Shown here in pieces: positions 41,706 to 50,813 of a stretch of 64,000 nucleotides of DNA. The notes beneath the pieces are model-generated. The model saw only the letters and a list, made by a program, of their open reading frames with translations. It ran no database searches and was not told where the DNA came from. The stretch comes from Clostridiales bacterium (GTDB lineage Bacteria; Bacillota; Clostridia; Christensenellales; Aristaeellaceae): the NCBI GenBank assembly GCA_015056145.1, contig SVGY01000002.1, positions 141,117 through 205,116 of the forward strand. Direction: 5' to 3'. Numbering within the stretch: the stretch's first letter is position 1; each line of letters begins with the position of its first letter. A program made the position numbers and the translations under genes.

Positions 41706-42800
41706 ATGCGAATCAATGTGACCCGCTCCGCCCTGCCTCCCATGGAGGAATATGTGGAGGAAATCCGGGAGCTGTGGGACAGCCGCTGGCTTACCAACAA
41801 CGGCATCAAGCTGCGCACCCTGGAGGATCAGCTGCGGCAGTATCTTCATACGCCCCATGCCCTCACCTTTGTAAACGGTCATCTGGCGCTGGAGTGCCTG
41901 CTGAGAGCGCTGAACCTCAAAGGCAAAGTGATCACCACGCCCTTCACCTTTGCCTCCACCACCCATGCACTGGTGCGCTGCGGACTCAAGCCCGTTTTCT
42001 GCGATATTGAGGATGAGTACTGCACCATGGATCCGCAAAAGGTGGAAGCCCTCATTACGCCTGACACCTGCGCCATCCTGCCGGTGCATGTGTACGGCAA
42101 CCTTTGCGATGATCAGGCGCTTTCCGCCATTGCCAAAAAGCACGGCCTGCGGCTGATCTACGATGCGGCCCATGCCTTCGGTGTCAGCAAGGACGGCATC
42201 TCCGCTGCCCAAATGGGCGATGCCGCCATGTTTTCCTTCCACGCCACCAAGGTGTTCCACACCATCGAAGGCGGCTGCGTGACCACCTCCGACCCGGAGA
42301 TCCTCCATTCCCTTGAAATGGAACGCAGCTACGGCATTGTGGACGAAACCACCGTGAGCCACCCCGGCGGCAATTTCAAAATGAACGAATTCCAGGCAGC
42401 CATGGGCCTGTGCAACCTGCGCCATGCGGAGGAAAACCTTGCCCTGCGCAGGCATGCGGCGGAAACATACCACAGCCTTTTGGGCGGCCGTGAGGATATG
42501 CTCCTGCCCAGAATGCAGCCCGGAGTTACGCACAATTATGCTTACTTCCCGGTACGCTTTCCCGGCGAGGGCAGAAGGGATGCTGCCGCAAAGAAACTTG
42601 CGGAGCATGGTGTTTTCGCAAGGAAGTACTTCTACCCCCTCACCAACGATTTTGCATGCTATGAAAACCTGCCCGGCTTTGATTCTTCTTTGACCCCCGT
42701 AGCCAGAAAAATCTCCGGAGAGGTACTCACCCTGCCCCTCTACCCGGGGCTCAGCGATGAAGAGATTCTGTTTATCGCAAATATTCTCAAGGAAATGTGA
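41706..42800 (+). CDS. DegT/DnrJ/EryC1/StrS family aminotransferase
   Basis: 364 residues, PLP-dependent. K182 in FSFHATKVFHTIEGG is the Schiff-base lysine; D153 in YDAAHAFG contacts the PLP ring nitrogen; the sugar-binding NFKMNEFQAAMGL follows. Such enzymes aminate keto-sugar nucleotides for surface glycans or antibiotics. First gene of a three-gene operon with a glycan flippase and an ATP-grasp ligase, which points to a modified amino-sugar for a surface polymer. No glycosyltransferase is adjacent. Confidence 0.92.
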   Translation: MRINVTRSALPPMEEYVEEIRELWDSRWLTNNGIKLRTLEDQLRQYLHTPHALTFVNGHLALECLLRALNLKGKVITTPFTFASTTHALVRCGLKPVFCDIEDEYCTMDPQKVEALITPDTCAILPVHVYGNLCDDQALSAIAKKHGLRLIYDAAHAFGVSKDGISAAQMGDAAMFSFHATKVFHTIEGGCVTTSDPEILHSLEMERSYGIVDETTVSHPGGNFKMNEFQAAMGLCNLRHAEENLALRRHAAETYHSLLGGREDMLLPRMQPGVTHNYAYFPVRFPGEGRRDAAAKKLAEHGVFARKYFYPLTNDFACYENLPGFDSSLTPVARKISGEVLTLPLYPGLSDEEILFIANILKEM

Positions 42801-42809
42801 GGCGAACCC

Positions 42810-44276
42810 ATGAGTCAGCAGCGCAGCCGCAAAGCGGCTTCCTCCTTTTTGTTCAAGCTGATGGAAAGCCTCGGCGCACAGATCATCGCCCTTGTGGTAA
42901 AGATCATTCTGGCCCGTATCCTTCTGCCGGAGGATTACGGCGTGCTGGCCATGCTGCTGGTTTTTACCGCCATCGCCCAGACCTTTGTGCAAAGCGGCCT
43001 GAATACTGCTTTGATCCAGCGGCAGGACATTGACGAAACGGACCGCTCCACCGTTTTCTATTTCAGCCTTGGCATGGCGGCGCTGCTGTATGCAATTTTG
43101 TTCTTCAGCGCTCCCTGGCTGAGCAAGCTGTGCAAGATGCCCGGACTGGACAAGTACCTCCGGGTGTTGGCGTTGATGCTTTTCCCCGGGGCGGCCCTCA
43201 GCGTGCAGAACGCCCATGTGGCCCGGCAGATGGAGTTCCGCAAGCTGATGCTGGCAACGCTGGTTTCCACGCTGCTTTCCGGCGTCATCGGCATTATTAT
43301 GGCCTACAGCGGCTTTGGCATATGGGCGCTGGTTTGGCAGCAGCTTTCCGCACAGCTGATTTTGAGCCTGATCCTTTTCTTTGTGGTAAAGTGGCGGCCC
43401 CGGTGGCTTTTCTCCATCCGGCGGGCCGGCAACCTGTTCCGCTTCAGCTGGAAGCTGCTGGTTTCCAGCCTGATGGATACGGGCTACCGCAAGCTGCGCT
43501 CCTTCGTTATCGGCCGAGAGTTCGATTCCGAGGCGCTGGCCTATTATGAACAGGGCGCCCTGTACCCGGAACTGATGATGAACGCCGTCAACGGTTCCAT
43601 CCAGAGCGTGATGCTGCCGGTGTTGTCCGAGCAGCAGAACGAGCCGGACAGGCTCAAGCAGACCATGCGCCGCTCGGTAATGGTATCCAGCTTTCTGGTG
43701 CTGCCCATGATGGCAGGCCTTGCAGCTGTGGCCAAGCCGCTGGTGCTCCTTCTGCTCACGGACAAGTGGCTGCCCTGCGTGCCCTTTTTGCAGATCTGCT
43801 GCATCGATTTCGCCTTCTACCCCATCCACACCGCCAATCTGCAAGCCATCAACGCCATGGGCCGCAGTGATGTGTTCCTGCGGCTGGAGGTCATCAAAAA
43901 GGCCTACGGCATCGGCATCCTGCTGATTACCGTATTCTGCTTCAACGGCGTTCTGCCCATTGCCTGGGGCGCTGTGGTATCCACCGTGCTCAGCAGCTTT
44001 GTAAACGCCTGGCCCAACAAGAAGCTCATCGGCTACGGCTATCTGGAACAGATCCGGGATATACTCCCTCCTGTGGGAATGGCCCTTGTCATGTTCCTGC
44101 TGGTAAGCCTTCTGGGCCTTGTACCGCTTTCCCCCCTGCCCCTGCTGGCTGTGCAGGTTGCGGCAGGCGTAGCCGTATACGCCCTTTTGAGCCTGCTGTT
44201 CAGGCCCGAAGCATTCCGCTACCTTGTGGAAGCGGTGAAATCCTTTATTGCCAAGCGAAAGGAGCAAACCCCATGA
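42810..44276 (+). CDS. polysaccharide flippase (MOP/WzxC-like)
   Basis: 488 residues, 12-14 helices. The N-terminus SSFLFKLMESLGAQIIALVV-KIILARIL with LPEDYGVLAMLLVFTAI is typical of the Wzx/PST branch, which moves lipid-linked glycan units across the membrane. It begins 9 bases after the aminotransferase gene and overlaps the ATP-grasp gene by four bases. The substrate is unknown. Confidence 0.9.
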   Translation: MSQQRSRKAASSFLFKLMESLGAQIIALVVKIILARILLPEDYGVLAMLLVFTAIAQTFVQSGLNTALIQRQDIDETDRSTVFYFSLGMAALLYAILFFSAPWLSKLCKMPGLDKYLRVLALMLFPGAALSVQNAHVARQMEFRKLMLATLVSTLLSGVIGIIMAYSGFGIWALVWQQLSAQLILSLILFFVVKWRPRWLFSIRRAGNLFRFSWKLLVSSLMDTGYRKLRSFVIGREFDSEALAYYEQGALYPELMMNAVNGSIQSVMLPVLSEQQNEPDRLKQTMRRSVMVSSFLVLPMMAGLAAVAKPLVLLLLTDKWLPCVPFLQICCIDFAFYPIHTANLQAINAMGRSDVFLRLEVIKKAYGIGILLITVFCFNGVLPIAWGAVVSTVLSSFVNAWPNKKLIGYGYLEQIRDILPPVGMALVMFLLVSLLGLVPLSPLPLLAVQVAAGVAVYALLSLLFRPEAFRYLVEAVKSFIAKRKEQTP

Positions 44277-45235
44277 GCCGCATTCTTCTTACCGCCGCCG
44301 GTTCCATATCCGCACTGCCGGCAATGGAACGCTACCGTGCCATGGGCCATGAGGTTTTTGCCTGCGATATTTATGACCGCAGCTGGAATGCCGCTTCCAC
44401 CCTTGCGGACGGTTTCTTCCAGTCCCGGCTGGCCACGGATGGCGAAAGCTACGTCGCCCAGATGCTTGAGGAAGTAAAGCGGCTGCAAATCCATTATCTC
44501 ATCCCTCTGACCGATCCGGAAGTGGACGTCCTCTCCGGACGCAAAGCGGATTTCGCCGCCCTGGGCTGCACCCTCTGCACCCCGGAAAAGGACGTGGCGA
44601 CCCTTTTGCGCAGCAAGGATGAAATGAACCGCTTCCTTGAAAAAAACCTTGATGTTACTGCCGGATGCTGCACCATTCCCACCTGGAAAGCCAGCGGAGA
44701 CACGCTGCCGCCCTTTGACTTTCCCGTGATCCTCAAGCCCAGCAATGGCCGGTCCAGCCAGGGGCTGGTGGTTGCCCGGGATCAGCAGGCCTATCTTGCC
44801 GCCGCTGCCCTGAGGGACGACTATATCGTCCAGCCCTTTCTTGAGGGAGAGGTATGGTGCGCAGATGTGGCAAGGGATGCCGCCGGAAATGTATACAGCC
44901 TTGCCCGCCGGGAAATCCTCCGCACCACCAACGGCCTTGGCACGACGGTGGAAGTGTTTCCAGGTCATGAACTGGAACGGGCCTGCGCCTGCATTGCCGA
45001 AGCTGCAAACATTGTGGGCGTTGTAAATATGGAATTCATCTGCCACGACGGAGCCTTTTACTTTCTGGAGGTTAACCCCCGGTTTTCCGGCGGCGTAGGC
45101 TTCTCCATGGCCGCAGGAGCTGATTTCGCCGCTGCCATGCTGCTCTGTCACCGGGGAGAATGCCTGCCTGGGAATCAATCTGCCAAAAAATGTATTCTGG
45201 CCAGAGAGAGCCGGATTACCATCACCCGTGAATAA
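44273..45235 (+). CDS. ATP-grasp ligase (carbamoyl-phosphate-synthase-like)
   Basis: 320 residues. An N-terminal Rossmann-like part (RILLTAAGSISALPAMERYR) is followed by an ATP-grasp core: FPVILKPSNGRSSQGLVVA, YIVQPFLEGEVWCADV and the metal-binding MEFICHDGAFYFLEVNPRFS. It would join a carboxylate to an amine or thiol using ATP. In this operon it may attach an amino acid or similar acyl group to an amino-sugar; this is inference from context. ATGA overlap with the flippase gene. Confidence 0.9.
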   Translation: MSRILLTAAGSISALPAMERYRAMGHEVFACDIYDRSWNAASTLADGFFQSRLATDGESYVAQMLEEVKRLQIHYLIPLTDPEVDVLSGRKADFAALGCTLCTPEKDVATLLRSKDEMNRFLEKNLDVTAGCCTIPTWKASGDTLPPFDFPVILKPSNGRSSQGLVVARDQQAYLAAAALRDDYIVQPFLEGEVWCADVARDAAGNVYSLARREILRTTNGLGTTVEVFPGHELERACACIAEAANIVGVVNMEFICHDGAFYFLEVNPRFSGGVGFSMAAGADFAAAMLLCHRGECLPGNQSAKKCILARESRITITRE

Positions 45236-45262
45236 ACGGGCATAGAAAGGGAGAAATGCAAC

Positions 45263-46468
45263 ATGAAAACCGTAAAAGATCGCCTTATGGAATACGCCGC
45301 CATCGATTCCGGCTCCAGCGAAACCAGCGGCCTGCACCCCTCTACGGAGAAGCAGTGGGATATGGCCCGTCTTCTTGAAAAGGAACTGAAGGAAATCGGT
45401 GCAGAAAACGTGCGCTTGACGGACAAATGCTATGTCTACGCCGAGATTGCCGCCAATACCGAAGGCCAGCCCGCCATCGGCCTTATCGCCCACATGGACA
45501 CCGCTCCCGCCGCACCCACCGGGCCGGTACACCCCCGCTGCATTGTATACGAAGGCGGTGATCTGGAAGTGGGCAACGGCGCTGTAATGCGTGCCGAGGA
45601 ATACGAAAGCCTCAGCCGCCACATCGGCCACGAACTTATCGTAACCGACGGCACCACCCTTCTTGGCGGCGACAACAAGGCCGGCGTGGCTGAGATCATG
45701 ACTGCCTGCGAATACTTCATCAACCATCCGGAAGTGAAGCACGGCAAAATCTGCATCGGCTTCACCCCTGACGAGGAGATCGGCGAAGGCGCAGATTATT
45801 TCGACATCCCCGGCTTCGGCGCTGATTTTGCCTACACCGTGGACGGCGGCCCTGCCGGTGAATACGAGTGCGAAAACTTCAACGGCGCTTCCGCCACCAT
45901 CAAGGTAAACGGCTTCAACATCCATCCCGGTTCCGCCAAGGACAAGATGAAGAACGCCAGCCGCATCGCCATGGAATTTGCCGCCCTCCTGCCCGACAGC
46001 CAGACTCCCGAGCACACCGAGGGCCGGGAAGGCTTCTATCACCTGTGCGAAATGAAGGGCGAGGAAGCCTGGGCCGAGCTGAAGTACATCATTCGTGACC
46101 ACGACGCCGCCAAGTACGAACAGAAGAAGGCGTTCATCAAGACCTGCGCCGACTTCCTCAACGCCCGCTATGGTGAGGGCACCGTGGAGGCCACTGTGAC
46201 CGACATGTACCGCAACATGGTGGAGATCATCAACCAGTATCCCGATGTGACCGCCCGTGCTCTGGATGCCATCCGTGCAGCCGGCGACGAGCCCAAGATG
46301 ATTCCCATCCGTGGCGGCACCGACGGTGCAAGGCTCAGCCGGGAAGGCCTGCCCTGCCCCAACCTGCCCACCGGCGTGTACAACATGCACGGCGTGCTGG
46401 AATACGCCTCCGTACCCGAAATGGAGCGCAGCGTGAAGATGATCATCGCCCTGATTACCGCCCGCTGA
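45263..46468 (+). CDS. pepT: peptidase T (tripeptide aminopeptidase)
   Basis: 401 residues, M20 zinc peptidase. The metal and catalytic motifs are in order: HMDTAPAA, GGDNKAGVAEIM, TPDEEIGEGADYFD, TVDGG and, near the C-terminus, GGTDGARLSREGLPCPNLPT and MHGVLEYASV. It removes N-terminal residues from tripeptides in the cytoplasm. GGGAG stands before the ATG. It lies between the glycan operon and a serine-hydrolase homologue (34 bases downstream). Confidence 0.95.
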   Translation: MKTVKDRLMEYAAIDSGSSETSGLHPSTEKQWDMARLLEKELKEIGAENVRLTDKCYVYAEIAANTEGQPAIGLIAHMDTAPAAPTGPVHPRCIVYEGGDLEVGNGAVMRAEEYESLSRHIGHELIVTDGTTLLGGDNKAGVAEIMTACEYFINHPEVKHGKICIGFTPDEEIGEGADYFDIPGFGADFAYTVDGGPAGEYECENFNGASATIKVNGFNIHPGSAKDKMKNASRIAMEFAALLPDSQTPEHTEGREGFYHLCEMKGEEAWAELKYIIRDHDAAKYEQKKAFIKTCADFLNARYGEGTVEATVTDMYRNMVEIINQYPDVTARALDAIRAAGDEPKMIPIRGGTDGARLSREGLPCPNLPTGVYNMHGVLEYASVPEMERSVKMIIALITAR

Positions 46469-46502
46469 TCAAATCAGAATACATGAAAAAGGACGGATAG
46501 CC

Positions 46503-47549
46503 ATGTGGAATAATGTGGATCGCCTGCTGGAAGAAGCCCTGAAAAACGAGCAGTTCCCCGGCTGCGCCTTTGCTGCCGGCCAGGGGGACAGGGTGCTGCA
46601 CACCAAAACCTGCGGCCTTCTGAGCCGGGACAGCGACCAGCCCGTAAATGCCGACACCTGCTACGACGTGGGCGCCCTCACCCAGGTGCTGGTTACAACG
46701 CCCCTGTGCCTTATCGCCGTGGAGCAGGGCCTGCTGAATCCCGATGATACCATCGACCGCTTCCTCGAGAATGTGCCTCAGGAAAAACGGCACATCACCA
46801 TTGCCCAGCTGCTTACCCAGACCTCCGGCCTGAGCCCGCACTTCCTTTTGCAGGAGGAGGCCCGCAACCGCTCAGATGCTCTCACGGCGCTGCTGCGCCA
46901 TCCCCTCACCGGGCCCGTGGGCGGCAACGTAAGCGATTCCGGCATGGGCTTCCTGCTGCTGGGCTTCCTGCTGGAAAAGGTATTCAATATGCCTCTTGAC
47001 GAAGCCGTCAGCAAATACGTTACCGCTCCCCTGAAGCTGACCCGCACCGATTACCTGCCCACCGGCGCCAACATTGCCCCCACCACCATCCGGGACGATA
47101 ACGGCGTGCTGGCTGCCGGCACCACCATGGATGCCAACGCACGGTTCCTGCACGGTGTGGCCGGTCACTACGGCCTGTTTACCAGCCTTAACGATATGAG
47201 CCGCTTTGCTTCCATGCTGGCCATGAACGGCCGTATCGACGGCGGCGTGTTCTTAAGCCGGCGGGCCATTCACCTGGCCGTTACCGAGCGCACCCGGGGC
47301 ATGAATGCAGCCCGGGGTTACGGCTTCCACATCACCAAGCGACAGAACCCTTTCCTTGGCCTTATCTGGCCCAGCGACGGCTACGGCCTCAGGGATACCG
47401 CCAGCGGCTCTGTCATCGCAGTCAGCCCGGAGGACGGCTTCTTTGCGGTGATCCTGCTCAACGCCATGGGCTCCGCTGCCCCCGCCGAGGTGGAACGGCT
47501 TACCCGGCTTCTGCTCAACGCTGCCTACGCTGCTTTTCAGCGCGGGTGA
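46503..47549 (+). CDS. serine beta-lactamase-fold protein lacking catalytic motifs (probable pseudoenzyme)
   Basis: 348 residues, no signal peptide. The fold is that of class C beta-lactamase/EstB-like serine hydrolases: the start, ITIAQLLTQTSGLSPHF, GFLLLGFLLEKVFNMPLDEA and SLNDMSRFASML all match. All three active-site motifs are altered: SxxK is ALTQ (A58, Q61, in YDVGALTQVL), YxN/D is DSG (SDSGMGFLLLG), and the C-terminal H/K-T-G is LRD (GYGLRDTASGSV). The frame is intact, so this looks like a kept non-catalytic protein and not decay. Contrast the gene at 53227-54447, which has S85-x-x-K88. A PepT-linked peptide-binding role is a guess. Confidence 0.85.
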   Translation: MWNNVDRLLEEALKNEQFPGCAFAAGQGDRVLHTKTCGLLSRDSDQPVNADTCYDVGALTQVLVTTPLCLIAVEQGLLNPDDTIDRFLENVPQEKRHITIAQLLTQTSGLSPHFLLQEEARNRSDALTALLRHPLTGPVGGNVSDSGMGFLLLGFLLEKVFNMPLDEAVSKYVTAPLKLTRTDYLPTGANIAPTTIRDDNGVLAAGTTMDANARFLHGVAGHYGLFTSLNDMSRFASMLAMNGRIDGGVFLSRRAIHLAVTERTRGMNAARGYGFHITKRQNPFLGLIWPSDGYGLRDTASGSVIAVSPEDGFFAVILLNAMGSAAPAEVERLTRLLLNAAYAAFQRG

Positions 47550-47648
47550 GGGAAGAGGATGTTAGCGGGAGAAGGCTTTTCCCCGGGAAAAGCCCCCTCC
47601 CGCACCCTCCCGAAAAGCGTTTATGGGGAAAGATATTTTGTATTAAAA

Positions 47649-47679
47649 AGGGACTGCCGGTATGCGGTAGTCCCTTTTT
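47649..47679. terminator. first H2 terminator of the array
   Basis: GGGACTGCCG/CGGTAGTCCC stem with A run before and T run after; repeated in each of the four units. Confidence 0.85.
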
Positions 47680-47714
47680 GCGGCTTGGTTTGAGTAAAAT
47701 GCGGTCTTCTTTTG

Positions 47715-47745
47715 CTTCTTTTCTTCTGACACAGAAGAAAAGAAG
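47715..47745. repeat. dispersed T/C-rich hairpin (member 3, array unit 1)
   Basis: CTTCTTTTCTTCT / AGAAGAAAAGAAG with loop GACAC; leader ATGCGGTCTTCTTTTG. Units 2-4 have the same stem with loop GCCTC at 47939-47969, 48164-48194 and 48389-48419. Confidence 0.88.
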
Positions 47746-48461
47746 GCCCCCGGCAGGGCCTGCTGCGGGGGGCGGACAGTGGCGGTGTTGGCGGGAGAAG
47801 GCTTTTCCCCGGGAAAAGCCCCCTCCCGCACCCTCCCGAAAAGCGCATATGGGAAAGGATTTTTTGTTTAAGAAGGGACTGCCGGCATGCGGTAGTCCTT
47901 TTTGTGACATGGTTTGTGTAATATGCGGTCTTCTTTTGCTTCTTTTCTTCTGCCTCAGAAGAAAAGAAGGCCCCCGGCAGGGCCTGCTGCGGGGACGTGC
48001 TGTGGCGGTGTTAGCGGGAGAAGGCTTTTCCCCGGGAAAAGCCCCCTCCCGCACCCTCCCGAAAAGCGTATATGGGAAAGGATATTTTGTTTTAAGAAGG
48101 GACTGCCGGTATGCGGTAGTCCTTTTTTGTGATATGGTTTGTGTAATATGCGGTCTTCTTTTGCTTCTTTTCTTCTGCCTCAGAAGAAAAGAAGGCCCCC
48201 GGCAGGGCCTGCTGCGGAGGCGTGGAGTGGCGATGCAGGCGGGAGAAGGCTTTTCCCCGGGAAAAGCCCCCTCCCGCACCCTCCCGAAAAGCGTATATGG
48301 GAAAGGATATTTTGTTTTAAGAAGGGACTGCCGGTATACGGTAGTCCTTTTTTATGATATGGTTTGTGTAATATGCGGTCTTCTTTTGCTTCTTTTCTTC
48401 TGCCTCAGAAGAAAAGAAGGCCCCCGGCAGGGCCTGCTGCAGGGGGCGATCAGTAACGATA

Positions 48462-50006
48462 TTACCTTCCGGTAGTGTATATCTTCTTTTCAGAGGGGCG
48501 CTCCTTGGCCTTGTCGGCCTCGGCGGCGTTCTTGCGGGCGGCTTCCTTGTCAGCAGCCATTTCTTCCACGGTCTTGGTATGCAAGCGGGCTGCGCCTTCG
48601 GTCACAATGGGCGGAATGAGGGTACCCTCAGCTTCGGCTTTGGCCCAGCGTTCCTTGGCACGGGCGATCTCGTCGGCGTACTGAGGCAGCCATTGTTCCT
48701 GAGCAATGAGCATTTCGTCCACCATCTGCCAGATTTCCTCGGTGTTGCACACAGCGCCCACCAGGGGATCCATCAACATTGCCTGACGGAGCAGGTTGAT
48801 ATCGCCAGCTGCTGCAGCTTCCATGGCCAGCCGCTGTACGGTGATGTTGCTTTGGCAGCAAGCAGCGCAACCCAGGGGCAGATCTCCCAGCACGGGGATA
48901 TTGATACCAAATGTGTCCACAAAGCCGGGCACCTCCACGATGCAGTCCTCGGGCAGGTTGGTGATGCAACCCTTATTGACCACATTGAAGTGGCCACGAT
49001 AAACCCGGCCGGTCTCGATGGCTTCGATGATCCAGCTGCCGTGCTCCTGAGAACGGTTTTCGGCGGCGTAGGTCTTAGGCGGCTCCTTAAGCCAGTTGGG
49101 GAAGTCGGTCTCGAACCAGTTGCGGCCCTCGGTGCACACACGCAGGTAGCCGCCGGTCTCGCCATTGATCCATACACCCAGATCAATCCAGCGTTTGATT
49201 TCGTCGGGGCGTTTGCGGTACCAGGGCACATATTCGGACAGGTGACCGTTGGACTCGGTGGAGAAGTAACCAAAGCGCTTCATCATATCGATGCGCACCT
49301 TCTCCGTCTGGGCGATTTCCGGGTCGGCTTCAAGGGCCTGAAGCAGCTTGCCGTTGAGCTCCTCGCCGTCGTGCTTCACGGACAGGTACCAGGTCATGTG
49401 GTTGATGCCGGCGCAGACGATATCAATTTCCTCCTGCTTGTAGCCCAGGGCCCGGGCGATGAGGCTGTGTCCCCCCTGCACGCCGTGGCACAGGCCCACG
49501 GTGGGTACGCCGCCGTACTTGTTGCAGTACCATGTTACCATGGCATTGGGGTTGGTGTAGTTGAGCAGCATGCAGCCCGGGGCAGCTACCTCCCGGATAT
49601 CCCGGCACATGCCCTCCAGCATGGCAATATCACGCTGAGCATACATCACACCGCCGGCGCAGAGGGTATCGCCCACGCACTGGTCAACGCCGTACTTCAG
49701 GGGGATGTTCACATCCAGCTCAAAGGCTTCCAGCAGACCAATGCGGGCACAGTCGATGACGTACTTCGCATCCTTCAGGGCTTCCCGCCGGTCAAGGGTG
49801 GCCTGGATGCGGATGTTCAGGCCGTTGGCTTCGATATCCCGCTGGCACAGCTGGTATACCATGTCCAGGTTGCGCTGGTTGATATCCATGAAGGCCACGT
49901 CGATATTTTGGAACTCCGGCACCGCCAGCAAGTCGGAAAGCAATCCACGGGTAAAGCCAATGGAACCTGCGCCAATAAAGGCAACTTTGAATTTCTTTTG
50001 AGACAT
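48462..50006 (-). CDS. family 4 glycosidase (alpha-galactosidase/alpha-glucosidase, MelA/LplD type)
   Basis: 514 residues, cytoplasmic. The NAD-binding start KVAFIGAGSIGFTRGLLSDL, the NPNAMVTW segment, the metal-site GLCHGVQGG and GINHMTWYL identify GH4, which needs NAD(P) and Mn2+ and works by oxidation, elimination and reduction. CHGVQ favours the alpha-galactosidase/galacturonidase side, but the substrate is uncertain. The start MSQKKFKVAF is chosen after AAAGGAG; the frame is open 22 codons upstream. No sugar transporter is adjacent. Convergent to the pseudo-lactamase across the hairpin array. Confidence 0.88.
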   Translation of the reverse strand: MSQKKFKVAFIGAGSIGFTRGLLSDLLAVPEFQNIDVAFMDINQRNLDMVYQLCQRDIEANGLNIRIQATLDRREALKDAKYVIDCARIGLLEAFELDVNIPLKYGVDQCVGDTLCAGGVMYAQRDIAMLEGMCRDIREVAAPGCMLLNYTNPNAMVTWYCNKYGGVPTVGLCHGVQGGHSLIARALGYKQEEIDIVCAGINHMTWYLSVKHDGEELNGKLLQALEADPEIAQTEKVRIDMMKRFGYFSTESNGHLSEYVPWYRKRPDEIKRWIDLGVWINGETGGYLRVCTEGRNWFETDFPNWLKEPPKTYAAENRSQEHGSWIIEAIETGRVYRGHFNVVNKGCITNLPEDCIVEVPGFVDTFGINIPVLGDLPLGCAACCQSNITVQRLAMEAAAAGDINLLRQAMLMDPLVGAVCNTEEIWQMVDEMLIAQEQWLPQYADEIARAKERWAKAEAEGTLIPPIVTEGAARLHTKTVEEMAADKEAARKNAAEADKAKERPSEKKIYTTGR

Positions 50007-50048
50007 ATTCGTTTCTCCTTTCCCTGCAAGCAGGGTTCGCTTGGATGT

Positions 50049-50077
50049 ATTATAGCAAAAAAACCCGGCCATGGGAA
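50049..50077 (-). promoter_or_regulatory. promoter of the GH4 gene
   Basis: On the minus strand TTCCCA (50072-50077) and a consensus TATAAT (50049-50054) are 17 bases apart, 42 bases before the start. Confidence 0.65.
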
Positions 50078-50131
50078 TGGATACTCCTAAAGAAGCTTCT
50101 CAAATAAAAATGCCCGCCAGAACATCAACCA

Positions 50132-50755
50132 TCATTTTTTCTCCCCAAGCAAAATATACTTGATGTTCTCATCTATTTCTCTTTCATTGATTTCCCTCTG
50201 GATAAGCGGCTGAATTGCCTCCCGGCTTTCTCTTGCGTGCGGAAGTTCCGAGGCCAGTCTATTGGCCTTATCCGCATATCCGGCCTTCAAATACAGGAAG
50301 CACAGCGCTGCACGCGTGGTAGCTTTCTGTTTTTCGTTGGTGGATACAGTCAAGCCTCTCTCCATCAAAGCAATTGCCTCTGCTGTATTCCCCTTTAAGG
50401 CCAGGGTACTTGCCAATCCCAGAATCATTCCCGGCATATTGGGATACATAAGCAATGCATTGCGGTATATCTTCTCCGCAGAATCAAAATCCCCTTTTCT
50501 TTGATATTCCGTGGCTTGTTTATGAATATTATACCGTGTCTCTTCCGCACGGATGGAATCCATACCCATCAACAAATCAATGCTGGTTTCAAAAACATTT
50601 GCCAGCGCAGGCAAGAGCGCAATATCCGGATAGGACTCCCCTCTTTCCCACTTGGAAACGCTTTGCGGAGTAATCCCCAAACACTCTGCAACATCCTCCT
50701 GCGTCATATTTTTCAACAGACGGAACTTTTTTATATTTTCTGCCAAATACAGCAT
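50132..50755 (-). CDS. XRE-family regulator with TPR-like C-terminal region
   Basis: 207 residues. A Cro/C1-type helix-turn-helix fills ~6-62 (IKKFRLLKNMTQEDVAECLG, ITPQSVSKWERGESYPDIAL). The rest is a helical repeat region (SAEKIYRNALLMYPNMPGMI; NTAEAIALMERGLTVSTNEK; FLYLKAGYADKANRLA), as in peptide-sensing or metabolic XRE-TPR regulators. GGAGG lies 5 bases before the ATG. The DNA is richer in A and T than the flanks. No obvious target gene adjoins it. Confidence 0.87.
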   Translation of the reverse strand: MLYLAENIKKFRLLKNMTQEDVAECLGITPQSVSKWERGESYPDIALLPALANVFETSIDLLMGMDSIRAEETRYNIHKQATEYQRKGDFDSAEKIYRNALLMYPNMPGMILGLASTLALKGNTAEAIALMERGLTVSTNEKQKATTRAALCFLYLKAGYADKANRLASELPHARESREAIQPLIQREINEREIDENIKYILLGEKK

Positions 50756-50785
50756 AACGCCCTCCTGATGATCTGTTCAAAGCAT

Positions 50786-50813
50786 ATCATACCACGAGCA
50801 CGGGCAAAATCAA
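50786..50813 (-). promoter_or_regulatory. candidate promoter of the XRE-TPR gene
   Basis: On the minus strand TTGATT (50808-50813) and TATGAT (50786-50791) are 16 bases apart. The 309-base gap 50756-51064 also holds the two hairpins at 50937-51034. Confidence 0.5.

Larger units (their letters stand above)
47565..48448. repeat. four tandem ~225-bp hairpin-rich repeats
   Basis: Units begin at 47565, 47791, 48014 and 48239 (spacing 226, 223, 225). Each has four parts. H1 is a 39-base palindrome (GCGGGAG ... CTCCCGC around CCCGGG) plus the tail ACCCTCCCGAAAAGCG. H2 is a GGGACTGCCG/CGGTAGTCC terminator. H3 is a 13-bp CTTCTTTTCTTCT hairpin. H4 is a GGCCCCCGGCAGGGCC stem. The array fills the gap between two convergent genes. 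Open frames through it arise from the repeat and look non-coding. Confidence 0.93.

Noticed and set aside
46503..47549. Pseudogene call for the motif-less serine hydrolase homologue
   Set aside because: No frameshift or stop is seen and codon use is normal; a retained non-catalytic protein fits better.
47565..48448. CRISPR array
   Set aside because: The repeats are ~225 bases with no short unique spacers and no cas genes nearby.
47515..48475. Repeat-derived open frames on both strands (up to ~310 codons)
   Set aside because: They follow the hairpin repeats, mirror each other on both strands, and lack ribosome binding sites.
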